Assembly (NCBI RefSeq): GCF_001039355.2
Contig: NW_019773533.1
Location: 24,952-88,951, forward strand
Source: Lingula anatina
Lineage: Eukaryota > Brachiopoda > Lingulata > Lingulida > Lingulidae
Direction: 5' to 3'
Length of the DNA stretch: 64,000 nt
Shown here: positions 51,243-61,684 of the stretch, piece by piece
How positions within the stretch are numbered: the stretch's first letter is position 1
Layout: each line of letters starts with the position of its first letter
Translations under genes and position numbers: made by a program
The notes under the pieces: generated by a model
What the model saw: the letters and a program-made list of their open reading frames with translations, nothing else
The model's database searches: none
Told to the model about the DNA's origin: nothing

Positions 51243-54200
51243 TCATCTTATCCTATAGGCTGGTTGATGTCTGGAATTCTTGTGGTCTTTAAAGCCACTT
51301 CCATATCTTCCTTCTGAAGAGCTCTGATATCCCTTGTTGTCTCTGCCAATAGCAATAGGATTACCAATGTATCTGTCTACTCTCAGCATATGCATGTTCT
51401 GGGCATAGCCATAGCCTATATGGGATGGTTAACTCACACTGGATGCCAAATTGATTTCCAAATTTTGATTTTGCCTTCAAAATAAACAAAGAAAGAGTTA
51501 ATTCAGAAAATAAAACACTTTAAAGAGATGTTTTCTTTACAAAATCTAATTTTGTGCATTACACTGTAACCAACCTGACACAATTATACACTAATAGTAT
51601 GCTTGTTTATTTCTTTGCAGATCAATCAAATGAACTTTTTTTCCAAATATTATCACTACTGTAACAAATAGTACCAGTAAACCAGACACTGTCATTAATA
51701 AAATTCAGAAAAAAACCAGTTCTCCAGGACTGTTTCATCATGACACACTCAAACATTAAATTACTGCTAAAAGAGTGAATAATAATAATAATAATAAAAT
51801 TGACCCAATAAGGCTTCCATATTTCTTTCGTATGCTGAAATTGCCTTGAGATGAATGAATCTCAAAGCTTCTGGATGATGTTAAGGGGCCAAATAAAAGA
51901 CTTACTGATTAAAAGAAAAAAACTTAAATATGGCTTTTGTGAAGAAAATTTCAATTATTAAAAGAATTAACATCTCTGCTTCAAAACTTACCTTTTTCTT
52001 TTGCTTAGATTTCCAATGCAGGACATGTCTTTTTGCTGCAACCACTATTAGAGTCACAGCAATAAACGATATGCTCCCTAACATGTCTCCTAAGACAATT
52101 GCTGTCTGGCTGCTGGCATCTGACTCTGATGGTGCCTCAATTGTACTACCAGTATCAACCATTTGGTCACATGCTAAAAAGGAACATACTTTATGTTATT
52201 TACAGTATAATTGAAAGGTACCATTTTAAATATAATAATAATACAAACTGTATTACAATCAAAAGCAGAGAAGTATTTTACTTGAGACTTCCATTGTTAA
52301 TAAATTTTACAATTGAGCTAGAGGCTGATTCTTACATTAATAACTAAAGGAAATTAAGCCTGGTTCAAGGCCACATCTATTTGAAGGCCTTTTTAAATAA
52401 TACAAAAATCACACTGCATAGTTCCCGTGCCTTTATTCAATGAAAATTTGCGGAACTTTTATTGGATTAAATGTAAAACAAAATTGTAAAACAAAAGGGA
52501 AATTTTTCAATGTTAAGTAATGTGGTAGTTATGATTTTACTTTAAAGGATGGGATTTTAGAAAAACTTACCATTAGGGCATTTTAAGTAGAAATTTCTGT
52601 ATCTTCTTTAAGGGCACTTGGGAAATGAAGTTCTGTATATTAAATAAAGTCACAATCAGATGCATCAAGGGCTTATGAACAGTTAGTCATTACATACACT
52701 GAGCATTGTGTAGCATTGTTTTATGAGAGTGTGTTATTAGACATTTGAGCGTGCAGTCATTAAAAATTATTATGCTGTGGTGTTACGTTATCTAATATAG
52801 TAATGAAAACTGGCAGTTTAATGTCTTAGCAAATGACATTTTTTATTTGCATTTCAAAAGGAAAAGTAGTGTAAATGCTTTAATTTACTTTGTATAAAAG
52901 TTATTTTGATAATTGTGTTCAGACTGTAATAATTGGATATGATCAGAGTCTAAAATGGAAACGTACCATCTTTACCTGCTTTGAGTATCCTGTCTTCTCT
53001 TGTTGTGGCATGTATAGTCATTGGCAATTCACTTGATACGCCTTCCTCAGTTGTAATAAGAAAAAGAATTTTGGCAATTTCTTTTGTCATTGCTGTTTCT
53101 CCCTCTAGCTCTTGAATTAAAAGAAAATCCTCACTGTTGGAGGAGGAAACAGCAATGAATGTCATTTTTGCTCTAAGTCCATGCTTGGTTGTATCTGGAA
53201 TGAACAGAGAAGGCATACCTAATCATAAATTGAAACAGTGTACAGTGTAGTTGTTAAACATTATATGAAACATCTAACTGTAGTGAAATTACAGGACTTG
53301 GGAGAGTCTTAACCTAGGTACAGTATATGTATTCTTGCTTTTGGGGATGAAAGCATGCATGTATGTTTTGTATTCAAGTTCTAAGTATGGAAGTGCAGTT
53401 TTAGAAGGGAAGTGACATGGATAAATGAAAACAGTGAGATGCGTTTGATATTTTTTGGCATCATTTTTGTCAGTTCAAACACTGGAAGTCGCTAAATTGC
53501 ATGAAAATTGTAATGATGAGAACAATTTAAGTTGCACTGAGGGCAATTTTTTGTATGAAATTAACTTATGGGCCATTTTCTCAACATAAATTCATAGTAA
53601 TGTGAAGTAGGTAATGACATCTTTTTATGGTTTAGTTTGACATAGTAATTATGAACGGGTGGATATACAGTGATATGGAATTGTTTTATTGAAATAACTT
53701 GTTTAACATATAGAGACTGTTTAGTATGAATTAACACAAAAAAATAACAGTTCTTTACCTCCACATCTCTGCAGTGACTGATGTGACATACCAGACTCTT
53801 TTCATACAAATTGGAACTGATCCTGCCTTTGAACTCAGCACAGCTGGCAACTTTAACCGGGGGTTATGGGTATCATGTCTGTTGCATCTTGTACCATAAT
53901 GCTTGTCATTTCCCCTTGTGGGTTTCCCCTTGACCATTAAGTCCTTGGTAGTTTCTATCTGTAAAAAGGTAAGAAGAGAGTTCAACAAAAGAAGCTATCA
54001 ATAAATAAAACATTAGCCTACAATACTATGCATTGGTTTTGAAATGGTATTGCAAAACAGTTATTTGCAGTTCCTTTTGAAGATCCATTGATAATCCTAT
54101 ACAGATGAATGCTAAGCATAAATATCTCAATATCACATCATGCTGATGAATTAGCATCAGTGACAAATTTTAAACTTAAGTTTAACAATTGTTTTGGTTT

Positions 54201-54320
54201 TGTTATAAAAACATTTGGGACAAATAATATTATTTCTGAATATGAATTCCCAATAACACTTATTTTTGTTTTCTTTTTTTCCTTTTTTCTGTTTAATTAA
54301 TGGGACTGTCTAGTTTGCTG

Positions 54321-54387
<67 letters not shown>

Positions 54388-56568
54388 AATACGATGCATG
54401 CATCTACATTGGTATGCTTGATTTTACTTTTTTTAAGGAATTAGTGAATTTAAGTAATTGTTGCAATGTGTACCTGTGGAAATCGTCAAGTCTAAACAAT
54501 AATAACAGCTGTGATGTAGATGTAGAGCAAATTTGTATTAAATAGCGAACAATGTTACTGGTATGTGATTAACCTTAATTTGAGTCATTTGTTGCAACTC
54601 CATTTAAATGTGGTAAACAACTGCACGGTACGAAATGTTCATCCATTGTGGCTGATTGAAGAGATGCAAGATGCTCTAAAGGAGGCAGTTTGGTTTTCAT
54701 CATTAGATTTGTGTGGTGGATATTGAAAGAAGAAGACAAAGCAAAGATGGCATTCACAGTGGGACCACTTGGATTTTATGAATGTAATAGGATGGCCACA
54801 GGATTGACCAATAGTCCAGCAATGTTTCAGCATTTGATTGGAAAGTGTTACTGGCGATTTGGTTTTAAAAACCTGTATGAATTAACCTGATGATATTATA
54901 ATTTTTTCAGGAGAATCCATTAATGAACAGATTGCTTGAGTCAGAGAAGTATTGTGTCGATTAAAAAAGGCAGGGGTGAAACTAAAGCCTTCAAAGTGTC
55001 ATTTTTTACAGAAAGAAAAAAAATTTAGGGCATGTTGTTTCAAGTGCAGGTATTGAATGTGATTCAGAAAACATATTGTTTGTCAGAGTGCAAGACCCCT
55101 ACTAACATTAAAGAGACAACATTTTTAGGTTTTGCTGAGTTTAACTGTAGATTTGTTAAGGACTTTGCAAAAATAGCAAAACCTCTCTATGCAGGGGCGG
55201 ATTTTGGCCGTCTTCAGGGTCTTCCGGAAGACGGTCAGATTTTCAAGTTTACATTGACGGGTATTTAATTTTTTCTGTCGGAAGACGGTCAAAAATGGAG
55301 GATGGATCAACAAAGATAATTTGGAAGACCGTCAGAAAATATCTCTGGATCCGCCCCTGCTATGAGTTGACAAAAGATGAACAATGAAGGAAGGGAGCCA
55401 CCTGTTGGGTATGGAAGGAGGAGCAGCAAAAAGCATTCGAAATGTTTGTAGAAAAACTTACTAATCCTCCCATTTTATGCTATCCTTTAACTAATGATGA
55501 AACAGGACATCAAGGTAGGAATTGTACACTTTCAATTGTAAAAGAACGTTTTTTTCTGGCCAGGAATGAATCACTTTGTAAGTGAGAAATTAAAAATGTG
55601 TACACAACATGACGGAACTGTCAGCATTGGAGGCAGGACAATCACTAACCTGCGGTTTGCCCATATGACACTGACGGGTGGCCGGGGAAGAACAGGAACT
55701 GGCCGACTTCGTAGCAAACCTAGACAAGACATCAGCAGCATTTGGTATGGAGATCAGTGCAGAAAAGACCAAACTGATGACAAACGGCAGTAATGGCATC
55801 AGCTCTGACATCAGAGTGAGAGGAGAGAAACTTGAAGTTGTCAATATTAAAGTTCAAGTATCTTGGGTCAGTCGTATCAGATGAAGGATCAAAACCAGAA
55901 ATCCTGTCAAGAATAGCACAAACAACAGCAGCGATGAACAAACTGAAGATCATCTGGAATGACAGGAGCATTACACTCAACTCAAAAATCAGACTAATGG
56001 GCGCCCTGGTGATCTCGATATTCTTGTATGCATGCGAGTCATGGACACTGACAGTTGAGCTGGAAAAGAAGATAAAAGCTACAGAGATGAGATGCTTCAG
56101 AAAGATCCTTGGAATCACGGACAGAGACCACATCACCAATGAAGAGGTACAGAACAGAATCAAGCAAGCCATTGGCCCATATGAAGATCTTTTGTCCATT
56201 GCGAAAAAAAAAAAAGGAAACTGAAGTGGTACGGCCATATGTTTCACGATTATCAGGCTCGTCAAGACAATCCTGCAAGGCACAGTGGAAGGTGGCAGAA
56301 GGAGAGGCAGACAGAGGAAAAGATGGCGCTAGTGGACAGGCTTGCCACTCAATGAGGTTATGAGAAGGATGGATGATCGAGATGGATGGAGAGCACTGGT
56401 TGCCATGCAGTTCGTCTGTTGTGCCCCTACGGTCGTCAGACTATGGGACAGATAGATAGCTATGTAGATAGATAGACAACATAAATTGGTAAAAAGCCTG
56501 CACTTACCTGAGCGCACAACAATGGGGCATTTAGTTGCATCGCAACCGTGTTTATGGATTTCCTCAGC
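51243..56568 (-). CDS. Unidentified single-pass membrane protein, C-terminal exons
   Basis: Minus-strand exons in transcript order: 56568-56508 (AEEIHKHGCDATKCPIVVRS, phase 0 in, 1 out); 53194-52976 (starts TTKHGLRAKMTFIAVSSSNS, phase 1 in and out); 52173-51992 (phase 1 in, 0 out); and 51415-51243 (starts YGYAQNMHMLRVDRYIGNPI, ends QPAYRIR, stop TGA). All have AG acceptors and GT donors. Exon 52173-51992 has a hydrophobic helix (IVLGDMLGSISFIAVTLIVV), then AAKRHVLHWKSKQKKK, so the tail is cytoplasmic. The last exon needs a phase-1 donor, so a small exon is missing; 51844-51805 (40 bp) fits by phase but has a weak donor. Upstream exons and family are unknown. The intron between 53194 and 56508 carries the retrotransposon pile-up. 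Confidence 0.55.
53759..53958 (-). pseudogene. Broken kringle-like exon (tentative)
   Basis: Minus-strand segment with acceptor cctttttacag and donor gtaaag. It follows exon 56568-56508 in phase 1. In that frame it reads RNYQGLNGQGETHKGK, then a TGA where a kringle would have the Cys of its CQxW motif, then QALWYKMQQT. Two more stops follow, then VASCAEFKGR and SLVCHISHC, like the kringle C-x3-C ending. Another frame is open throughout but cannot join the next exon (immediate stop). I read it as a decayed or skipped kringle exon. Similarity is weak; confidence is low. Confidence 0.3.
54323..54383. repeat. (AT)n microsatellite
   Basis: Uninterrupted AT run of about 60 bases in an intron-like region of the minus-strand gene. 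Confidence 0.96.
54600..55612 (+). pseudogene. Decayed Ty3/Gypsy-like retrotransposon pol fragment
   Basis: Several frames together show the order expected of a Gypsy-type pol: an RT strand with SSLDLCGGY near 54700, KMAFTVGPLGFYECNRM and TGLTNSPAMFQ near 54750-54830, the catalytic DDIIIFS near 54890, then KLKPSKCHFLQ, and FLGFAEFNCRFVKDF near 55130. Downstream, WKEEQQKAFEMFVEKLTNPP (about 55410-55480) marks the RT-RNase H junction, and HQGRNC with ERFFLAGM resembles the integrase zinc-binding region. Frameshifts, in-frame stops, a MITE insertion (55192-55359) and loss of nearly all of RNase H show it is dead. No LTRs were found. Confidence 0.85.
55192..55359. mobile_element. 168-bp MITE inserted in the Gypsy fragment
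   Basis: Perfect 11-bp terminal inverted repeats, CAGGGGCGGAT and ATCCGCCCCTG, flanked by ctatg on both sides (55187-55191 and 55360-55364). Internal inverted repeats around gtcttccggaagacggtca, cggaagacggtca and ggaagaccgtca could fold into a hairpin. No coding capacity. The CAGGGGCGG end is hAT-like, but the 5-bp flank differs from the usual 8-bp hAT duplication, so the superfamily is not settled. Confidence 0.87.
55613..56475 (+). pseudogene. 5'-truncated non-LTR retrotransposon (LINE) reverse transcriptase end
   Basis: Successive frames read VSIGGRTITNLRFA (just before the broken catalytic box), AGEEQELADFVANLDKT with FGMEISAEKTK, then from about 55850 FKYLGSVVSDEGSKPEILSR and LFLYACESWTLTV-like and MRCFRKILGITDRDH segments typical of the RT thumb of RTE/Jockey-like elements. 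The 3' end reads DGWRALVAMQ then gggacagatagatag with a GATA-type tail. Frameshifts and an A-run at about 56205 break the frame. The catalytic motif is disrupted. It abuts the Gypsy fragment directly. Confidence 0.82.
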
Positions 56569-56638
56569 CTGGAAGAGTACAAAGGTAGAGTAAGTAACAT
56601 ACTTGTGCTCACAGGTGTTTTTACCCAATTCGCATGGG

Positions 56639-56706
<68 letters not shown>
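56639..56706. repeat. Compound (TATC)n(AT)n microsatellite
   Basis: Eight TATC units grade into about 17 AT units. Confidence 0.96.
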
Positions 56707-56709
<3 letters not shown>

Positions 56710-56955
56710 GAATCATGCAGTCAGCTTTAACAACTGCAAGAGTCCTATATTTGACAACTTCATGATTGCCAATAGATTTCCCTTGTGATAACACAGTGAC
56801 AAGTGGATCATACTTTATAAATACCCCTCTTGCACAAATCTTTTTTTTTAAATTGACTATCTCTGTAAGCTGAAGTACACTGTACCCATGTTTGTTCAAT
56901 GCTATATTATTCAAATCCATATTATTGGGAGTGAGAGCAAGTTGTACAGTCTTCA
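56663..56955 (-). CDS. Unassigned open frame, possible exon
   Basis: The minus strand is open for about 80 codons from near 56955: VQLALTPNMDLNNIALNKHG, then LQLTEIVNLKKKICARGVFI, KYDPLVTVLSQGKS and YRTLAVVKADCMILH, before running into the AT microsatellite. Composition is protein-like and the length is notable in AT-rich DNA, but no good acceptor or donor was found and no family recognised. It could be a fragment of an unrecognised transposon or an exon of the neighbouring minus-strand gene. Confidence 0.3.
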
Positions 56956-57599
56956 GGTATTAACTAATCAATAATACCCATATTGTGCTGTATGTTTACA
57001 AATGTAAAGAAGGTCAATAATTAACATTTTGATACTTAACTATTTTCTGTATTGCCTAGAGTTAAGTGTTTAGGCACATCGGTTAACTTTATGCCACATT
57101 GTTCTCTGAAATTTAAAAGTATGCAGAAAAAATAATATATAACAAACAAACAGTGTTAATGTTAAGCTATTTTAATGCACAGCAGTCTGTGTCACAAACT
57201 TTCATCTCACTGGCCTCTAGGACCACCAGCTACTTATCAGGATTTACTGCCCCAAACAGAAATTTTCGATAAGACTGCACTCTACCCAATTTCATTAATA
57301 TTTTATTACTATTAAAATAGTAGCAAAAGATTGTAGCACTTGATTTTGTCAATTTTTTTTTTCTTTTAAATTTAGAATCATAAGTACATTCCAGACAAAT
57401 ACTAATCAAAGATCTTTATTTTGGAAACTTCAAGGAAAAAAAAATACTGGTCCAAACAAAATTTAACCAGTCAAGTCAGTAGTTAGCATGGTTGACTGTT
57501 AATGTTATCTATTTCTTGAATATTTATTTATTCATTATACATGTATTAATACATACATTTTTTACTGTTATTAATATTTTTTAACATGATTGGACTTAC

Positions 57600-57749
57600 A
57601 ATATGTATGGATACACCCACAACAACAACAGAAGAGGTTGTTTTTCGAGTTCAAAATGGATCCTTTCTGCTGTGGGCACTTAGAATCTGCGTATTTAGTA
57701 GATGTAGGTGTTAGAACTTCGTTATCAGATGTTTGTTGCCACTTCCATC
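57600..57749 (-). CDS. Candidate minus-strand exon with Cys cluster
   Basis: Acceptor ctgttttctag and donor gtaagt bound 150 bp with a single open frame (two stops in the others): WKWQQTSDNEVLTPTSTKYA, then SKCPQQKGSILNSKNNLFCC and CCGCIHTY. Entry and exit are both phase 1, the usual layout of extracellular domain exons. Joining it directly to exon 56568-56508 gives TGC TGA, so if they share a gene another exon lies between. Confidence 0.42.
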
Positions 57750-58442
57750 CTAGAAAACAGATTTATATAGTGTTATGTAGTGATAATATCTAATATACCG
57801 TTTATTAGATCTTAGTGTAGTGCATTGTGCATTGCAGTAGATAGGACGTGTTTGTGCTCAAAGAGAGGCTGTAAGGCGGGGTAGTTCCGGTTGGAGATGG
57901 ACCATGCGGTTAATATATTAAAGCTGAGCTGCATTTTGTACTGAAAATTCTCTTTTGTTTCGCTTGACACTGGGCAATTTTGGAATATTACATGTGTGTT
58001 TGGATGTTCCCTGTCGCATGTGGACTGAAAACTTGACAATAATAAGCATTTTGTTGAATTACGTGATTATATATATACATATATATAAAAGTAATTTTGA
58101 GTGCAAAGTAATTATTTGGGTGTGCCTCTAATATTGATCATTTCATCACACATCACGATACTGGACTTAGTAAAATGTAGTAGAATAATTGAACTTAACT
58201 TAGTCAAAAAAATGTAGCATCATCAGTTAAGTTAATTTGTGTTAAATATAGTATCTTTTTAAGGTAAAATTTGTTTTAAAAAATATACTGACAGTCAACG
58301 AAAACGCATCATTTAATTATTTGTCAAATAATATATTTAGTTCCTATTAAGAAAATAACAGTTTTTGTGTGAAAAATGACACATTATTCAGTCACACAAG
58401 GTGAAATAAAGGTTAGAAAAGATAATTAAAATGCAAGGTCAA

Positions 58443-58523
58443 GTGATCAAATCTCTTTGGTTCCGCCCAGCCTCCAGCATCCCCAAGGACCTGCAGTCGC
58501 TCTTCCAGTGTCAGACATGGCAT
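58443..58523 (-). pseudogene. Tc1/mariner-like transposase N-terminal remnant
   Basis: From the ATG at 58523 the minus strand reads MPCLTLEERLQVLG, and after a +1 shift in a G run MLEAGRNQRDLIT and a stop. The LT-x-EER start followed by a G-MLEAG helix is typical of the N-terminal helix-turn-helix of Tc1-like transposases. Only about 27 residues remain; no catalytic DDE region or terminal repeats were found nearby. Confidence 0.5.
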
Positions 58524-58633
58524 CACTGAACTTTTTTTGTCTTGTGTCATACTGGACTTGGTGACTACCTTAAACAGGTTTAATTAATCACCATATGCTG
58601 AACCTGATTAATTCACACCAATCACGAGACGGA

Positions 58634-58648
58634 GGGGGGGGGGGGGGG
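58634..58648. repeat. Poly-G run
   Basis: 15 consecutive G (ggaggggggg...). Homopolymer or G-quadruplex candidate. Confidence 0.9.
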
Positions 58649-58829
58649 AACGCATGCTTTTGTAACAGCTGATCACAAAATCACTGAAGTGGAAATTTCA
58701 AACACCTGAGTGGTCAGCCCTGACTGTCTTATGACCAAACAAGTGCATTTGTACTCGTTTATATGGCTGGAATCGATTCTCGGTGAAAAAGTACAAGAAA
58801 CTTTTCTGATGCATTTTCATGGACTGTCA

Positions 58830-59725
58830 GTATATTAAAATAACGTACTGTTTTATAGTTTTTCTTGCTCTGGTTTGGTTGCAGGTTGGACAGTGGTGAA
58901 TGGGCTTTGCTGACATGTTTCCGAAGGATGAATTCCAGATGGGGGTGAGAATAAGGTCCATTTCCTCACCCCAGCAGTTGAGGATGTTGTTTTTAGGATT
59001 TAGGACCAAAAATATGTTGTTTGTGATTTTAAGCCAAGGAAGGCGTTTGTGAGGCCAGGACTTTGTGGTGTGTAGCATATGGTAGATTTGCTGGAGGGAT
59101 GATGCAATGAGGTCTGATAATGAAAACGAGGTTTTGAAATGAAGATGATTCAATGGCAGATATGACTATGCAACCGGGGATGAAATCCATGGGACATGTT
59201 AATGAGTTTAATGCCATGAGATGTTCTTCCCTGCCAAGGGCATGCTAGCTTTTCAATGCCTTTGAGTTCTGTGAAGTGAAGAGTGTTTAGTGGTAAGTTT
59301 GTGTTATTTTTTAATTTGTCTGCTAGCTTGTCTGGGTTTGTGTGTATTTTGGTAGTGATAACAGTGTTTTGGTTGTATGATTGTTTGGTTTCTTGTTGTG
59401 TTTGTTTGATATTGTTTTGAGCTGGAAATGGCAAGATGCTGATGAAATTGATATGTATTTGTAGGTCATGGTGGAAGTTTTGTGAGTAGTAATAAGGGCT
59501 TTTGGATAGTGATAAGGAAAGATCATCTGTGGAACAATCACTTTCTCTTTTTTTTGGCAGTAATTGCAGATTAAAGGTGTTTGAGAGGTCTTCTATTCTT
59601 CTGTTTATGTTCTTTTGGCATGAAGGACATTGGTTGGGCATGCAGGCTATATGAAATGAGTGTCGATCCACACATTAGTGTTTTGAATGCTGCATTTTCA
59701 CTGGCTAGACATTCACATCTGAAAA
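58830..59725 (-). pseudogene. Broken ORF with RING-H2/PHD-like Cys/His cluster
   Basis: The longest minus-strand open frame here (59671-59150, 173 codons) begins in CVDRHSFHIACMPNQCPSCQ, spacing C-x3-H-x2-H-x2-C-x4-C-x2-C, as in RING-H2 or related zinc folds. Just upstream, in another frame and after an AG acceptor (cctttttcag), CECLASENAAFKTLM would supply the first Cys pair; a GT-repeat slip at tgtgtgg separates the two frames. The rest is Asn/Lys/Thr rich without recognised domains; a later frame (59153-58827) has CPTCNQ. It may be a transposon ORF or a dead gene exon. Confidence 0.38.
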
Positions 59726-60874
59726 AGGAGGAAATATTTCACTGCATGACAGCATCATAAATTTCAAACAAGTGCTAAATGCAATATGTCAGTTAATTAA
59801 ATATTAATATTATCATTTTGCTCAAACGATTAGCCCACTTTCAGGATACTAGATTAAAAGCTGGGAAAGCAACTCTTGATATTTTCTTTTCCCAGTAACG
59901 GACACATTTCTGTAGTATTTAAAGTGTATTAAAATACAGTGCTTAATCTGGAATCATAAGAAAATGCTATTAACTATTGAAACTTATGTGATTCTGATTT
60001 TTGTTTATGGCACAGCCAAAAGCACTTCAAATTGCATTTTTTTAAAATATATGTTACTAATTGTCAATTTACCTGACATGTATTTGGCATGCCAACTCCA
60101 AAGTCATAAAAAGAAAATCCAAGAGGCATATGTTCCTCATGTCAATGTCAATTTGTATCCCTGGTAAGTGGTACTTTGGAAGTTCCCTTGGCTTTCTTTC
60201 ACTCTGTAAATTAATGTTAAATTGAAATTACATGTTTATGAGATTGTCATTCACCCTGTTCACACACACAATTTTGAATCGCAATGCATTGGGGCCTAAT
60301 CTTGATTCTATCCGTGTAAAGCCTTTAGTATGAACACAATAGCATCATAATATTGTGATTCAAATTAATCCACCTTGTGAGTAGGATTCTATTAATGTTA
60401 ACTTTTAACTGCAATAATTTCTAGTGGAAACATATTTGATGTTTGCCACAGATGTTGATGGCATGTACAGTTTCTTACATGTTCAGTTGAAACTAAAAGT
60501 TTCTAAAGGTTTCTAAACTTTCTCAGGTGGTGGCATATCTACCTACAAATAAAAGACAGATGCAATGTTTTAAAGAAGTAGAATTTATTATGATCCAAAA
60601 AATCATGTAATGTTTATTGAAAACTAATAATATTTGCCAATTTAAAAGATACCATACTTCAAACTCCACCACTCAAGCTACTTTTATTCAACTCTTTTGA
60701 ACTTAATTTACCTGGTTGGCCTGGCCGATGTGATCTGCTATTGCAGGGAATGACTTGACTAAGAATAGAGCAGTTTTGTTTGTGATCAAAGTAAGGTCTT
60801 AAGATGGGGATGAAGATGATGGTTGGTTGGTGAAGTTTTTTGAAAATGAATCGATGTTTGTTGCTGAAAGTTCT

Positions 60875-61144
60875 TTAGCCCTTTGTGAAATTTGCTGATG
60901 GGTGGAATGTGGTTGAATGTGACACAGAAGAACACAGTGAAAAGAGTTCCACTAGTTTCTCAGTAATAATGCCGAGTTGAGAATTTTTTATCTGCTCAAA
61001 GACTGGTAGACTTTGATGATGAATTTCATCACTAATGCTTGCCGAAGTAGCTTTTTTGTAATGTCTGTGGTGAAGTATAGTGAAGATGATGGCAATGAGA
61101 GATGTGATGAGTCGAAAATTGATGAGGTCTCCAGTACGATACAA
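60875..61144 (-). CDS. Unassigned minus-strand open frame with hydrophobic helix
   Basis: It reads YRTGDLINFRLITSLIAIIF then TILHHRHYKK, a possible membrane helix with a basic end, followed by SVSHSTTFHPSANFTKG and a stop. No splice signals or family were recognised. It may be part of the same decayed unit as the open frames at 58.8-59.7 kb and about 61.3-61.56 kb (LEELHKLNTTLLIDGVHQ...). Confidence 0.22.
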   Translation of the reverse strand: MYRTGDLINFRLITSLIAIIFTILHHRHYKKATSASISDEIHHQSLPVFEQIKNSQLGIITEKLVELFSLCSSVSHSTTFHPSANFTKG

Positions 61145-61249
61145 GCCAAGGTATGCTGCAATAATTACAAGACTGATGCAAAAGGGCTTTGTTTTTTTTT
61201 TTTTTTTTGGGCAAGAATCCGCCCAAAAATTTCACAGATTGGCAAAGAA

Positions 61250-61301
61250 AGCGTGATTTGTGATAACAATATCGTCGCGTGATTTGTGATAACAATATCG
61301 T
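61250..61301. repeat. 26-bp direct tandem duplication
   Basis: gcgtgatttgtgataacaat followed by atcgtc appears twice back to back. Confidence 0.93.
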
Positions 61302-61684
61302 CAATGAGATTTAGGAAGACATGAAATGGGCTTTGAAGAGGTACAATGTTGATCTGTGTTGGGCAACATAGCCTTTTTATGTAGTAAAGATCTGGAGGAA
61401 AACTGCATTCTTGTTGATGTAGTTTAACACCTTGTCACTTAGAAATATCTTCCTGGAGTCCTTTTCATAATATTCCAAGCTATGATGGGGCTGATGAACT
61501 CCATCGATCAGCAAAGTTGTGTTCAGCTTGTGCAGTTCTTCAAGTTATACCTCATTGTAATCTCTGAAAAATAAGAATCTTGTAAATTGTTTTAGAAATA
61601 AGTGTTAAATGCACAAAATATTTTAATTTCAGTGCAAGATAAGAGGATTACACAGGGATGCAATTTTTCCTAAAATTCCCTTTT

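Noticed and set aside
53759-53958. Fully open frame starting IETTKDLMVKGKPTRGND as the true coding frame of this segment
   Set aside because: It leaves phase 2, and joining to exon 53194 gives a stop within eight codons; the frame that follows the upstream exon shows kringle-like residues instead.
57590-57793. Plus-strand open frame rich in His/Gln/Cys
   Set aside because: It is the complement of the better-supported minus-strand exon 57600-57749 and has no splice or start context.
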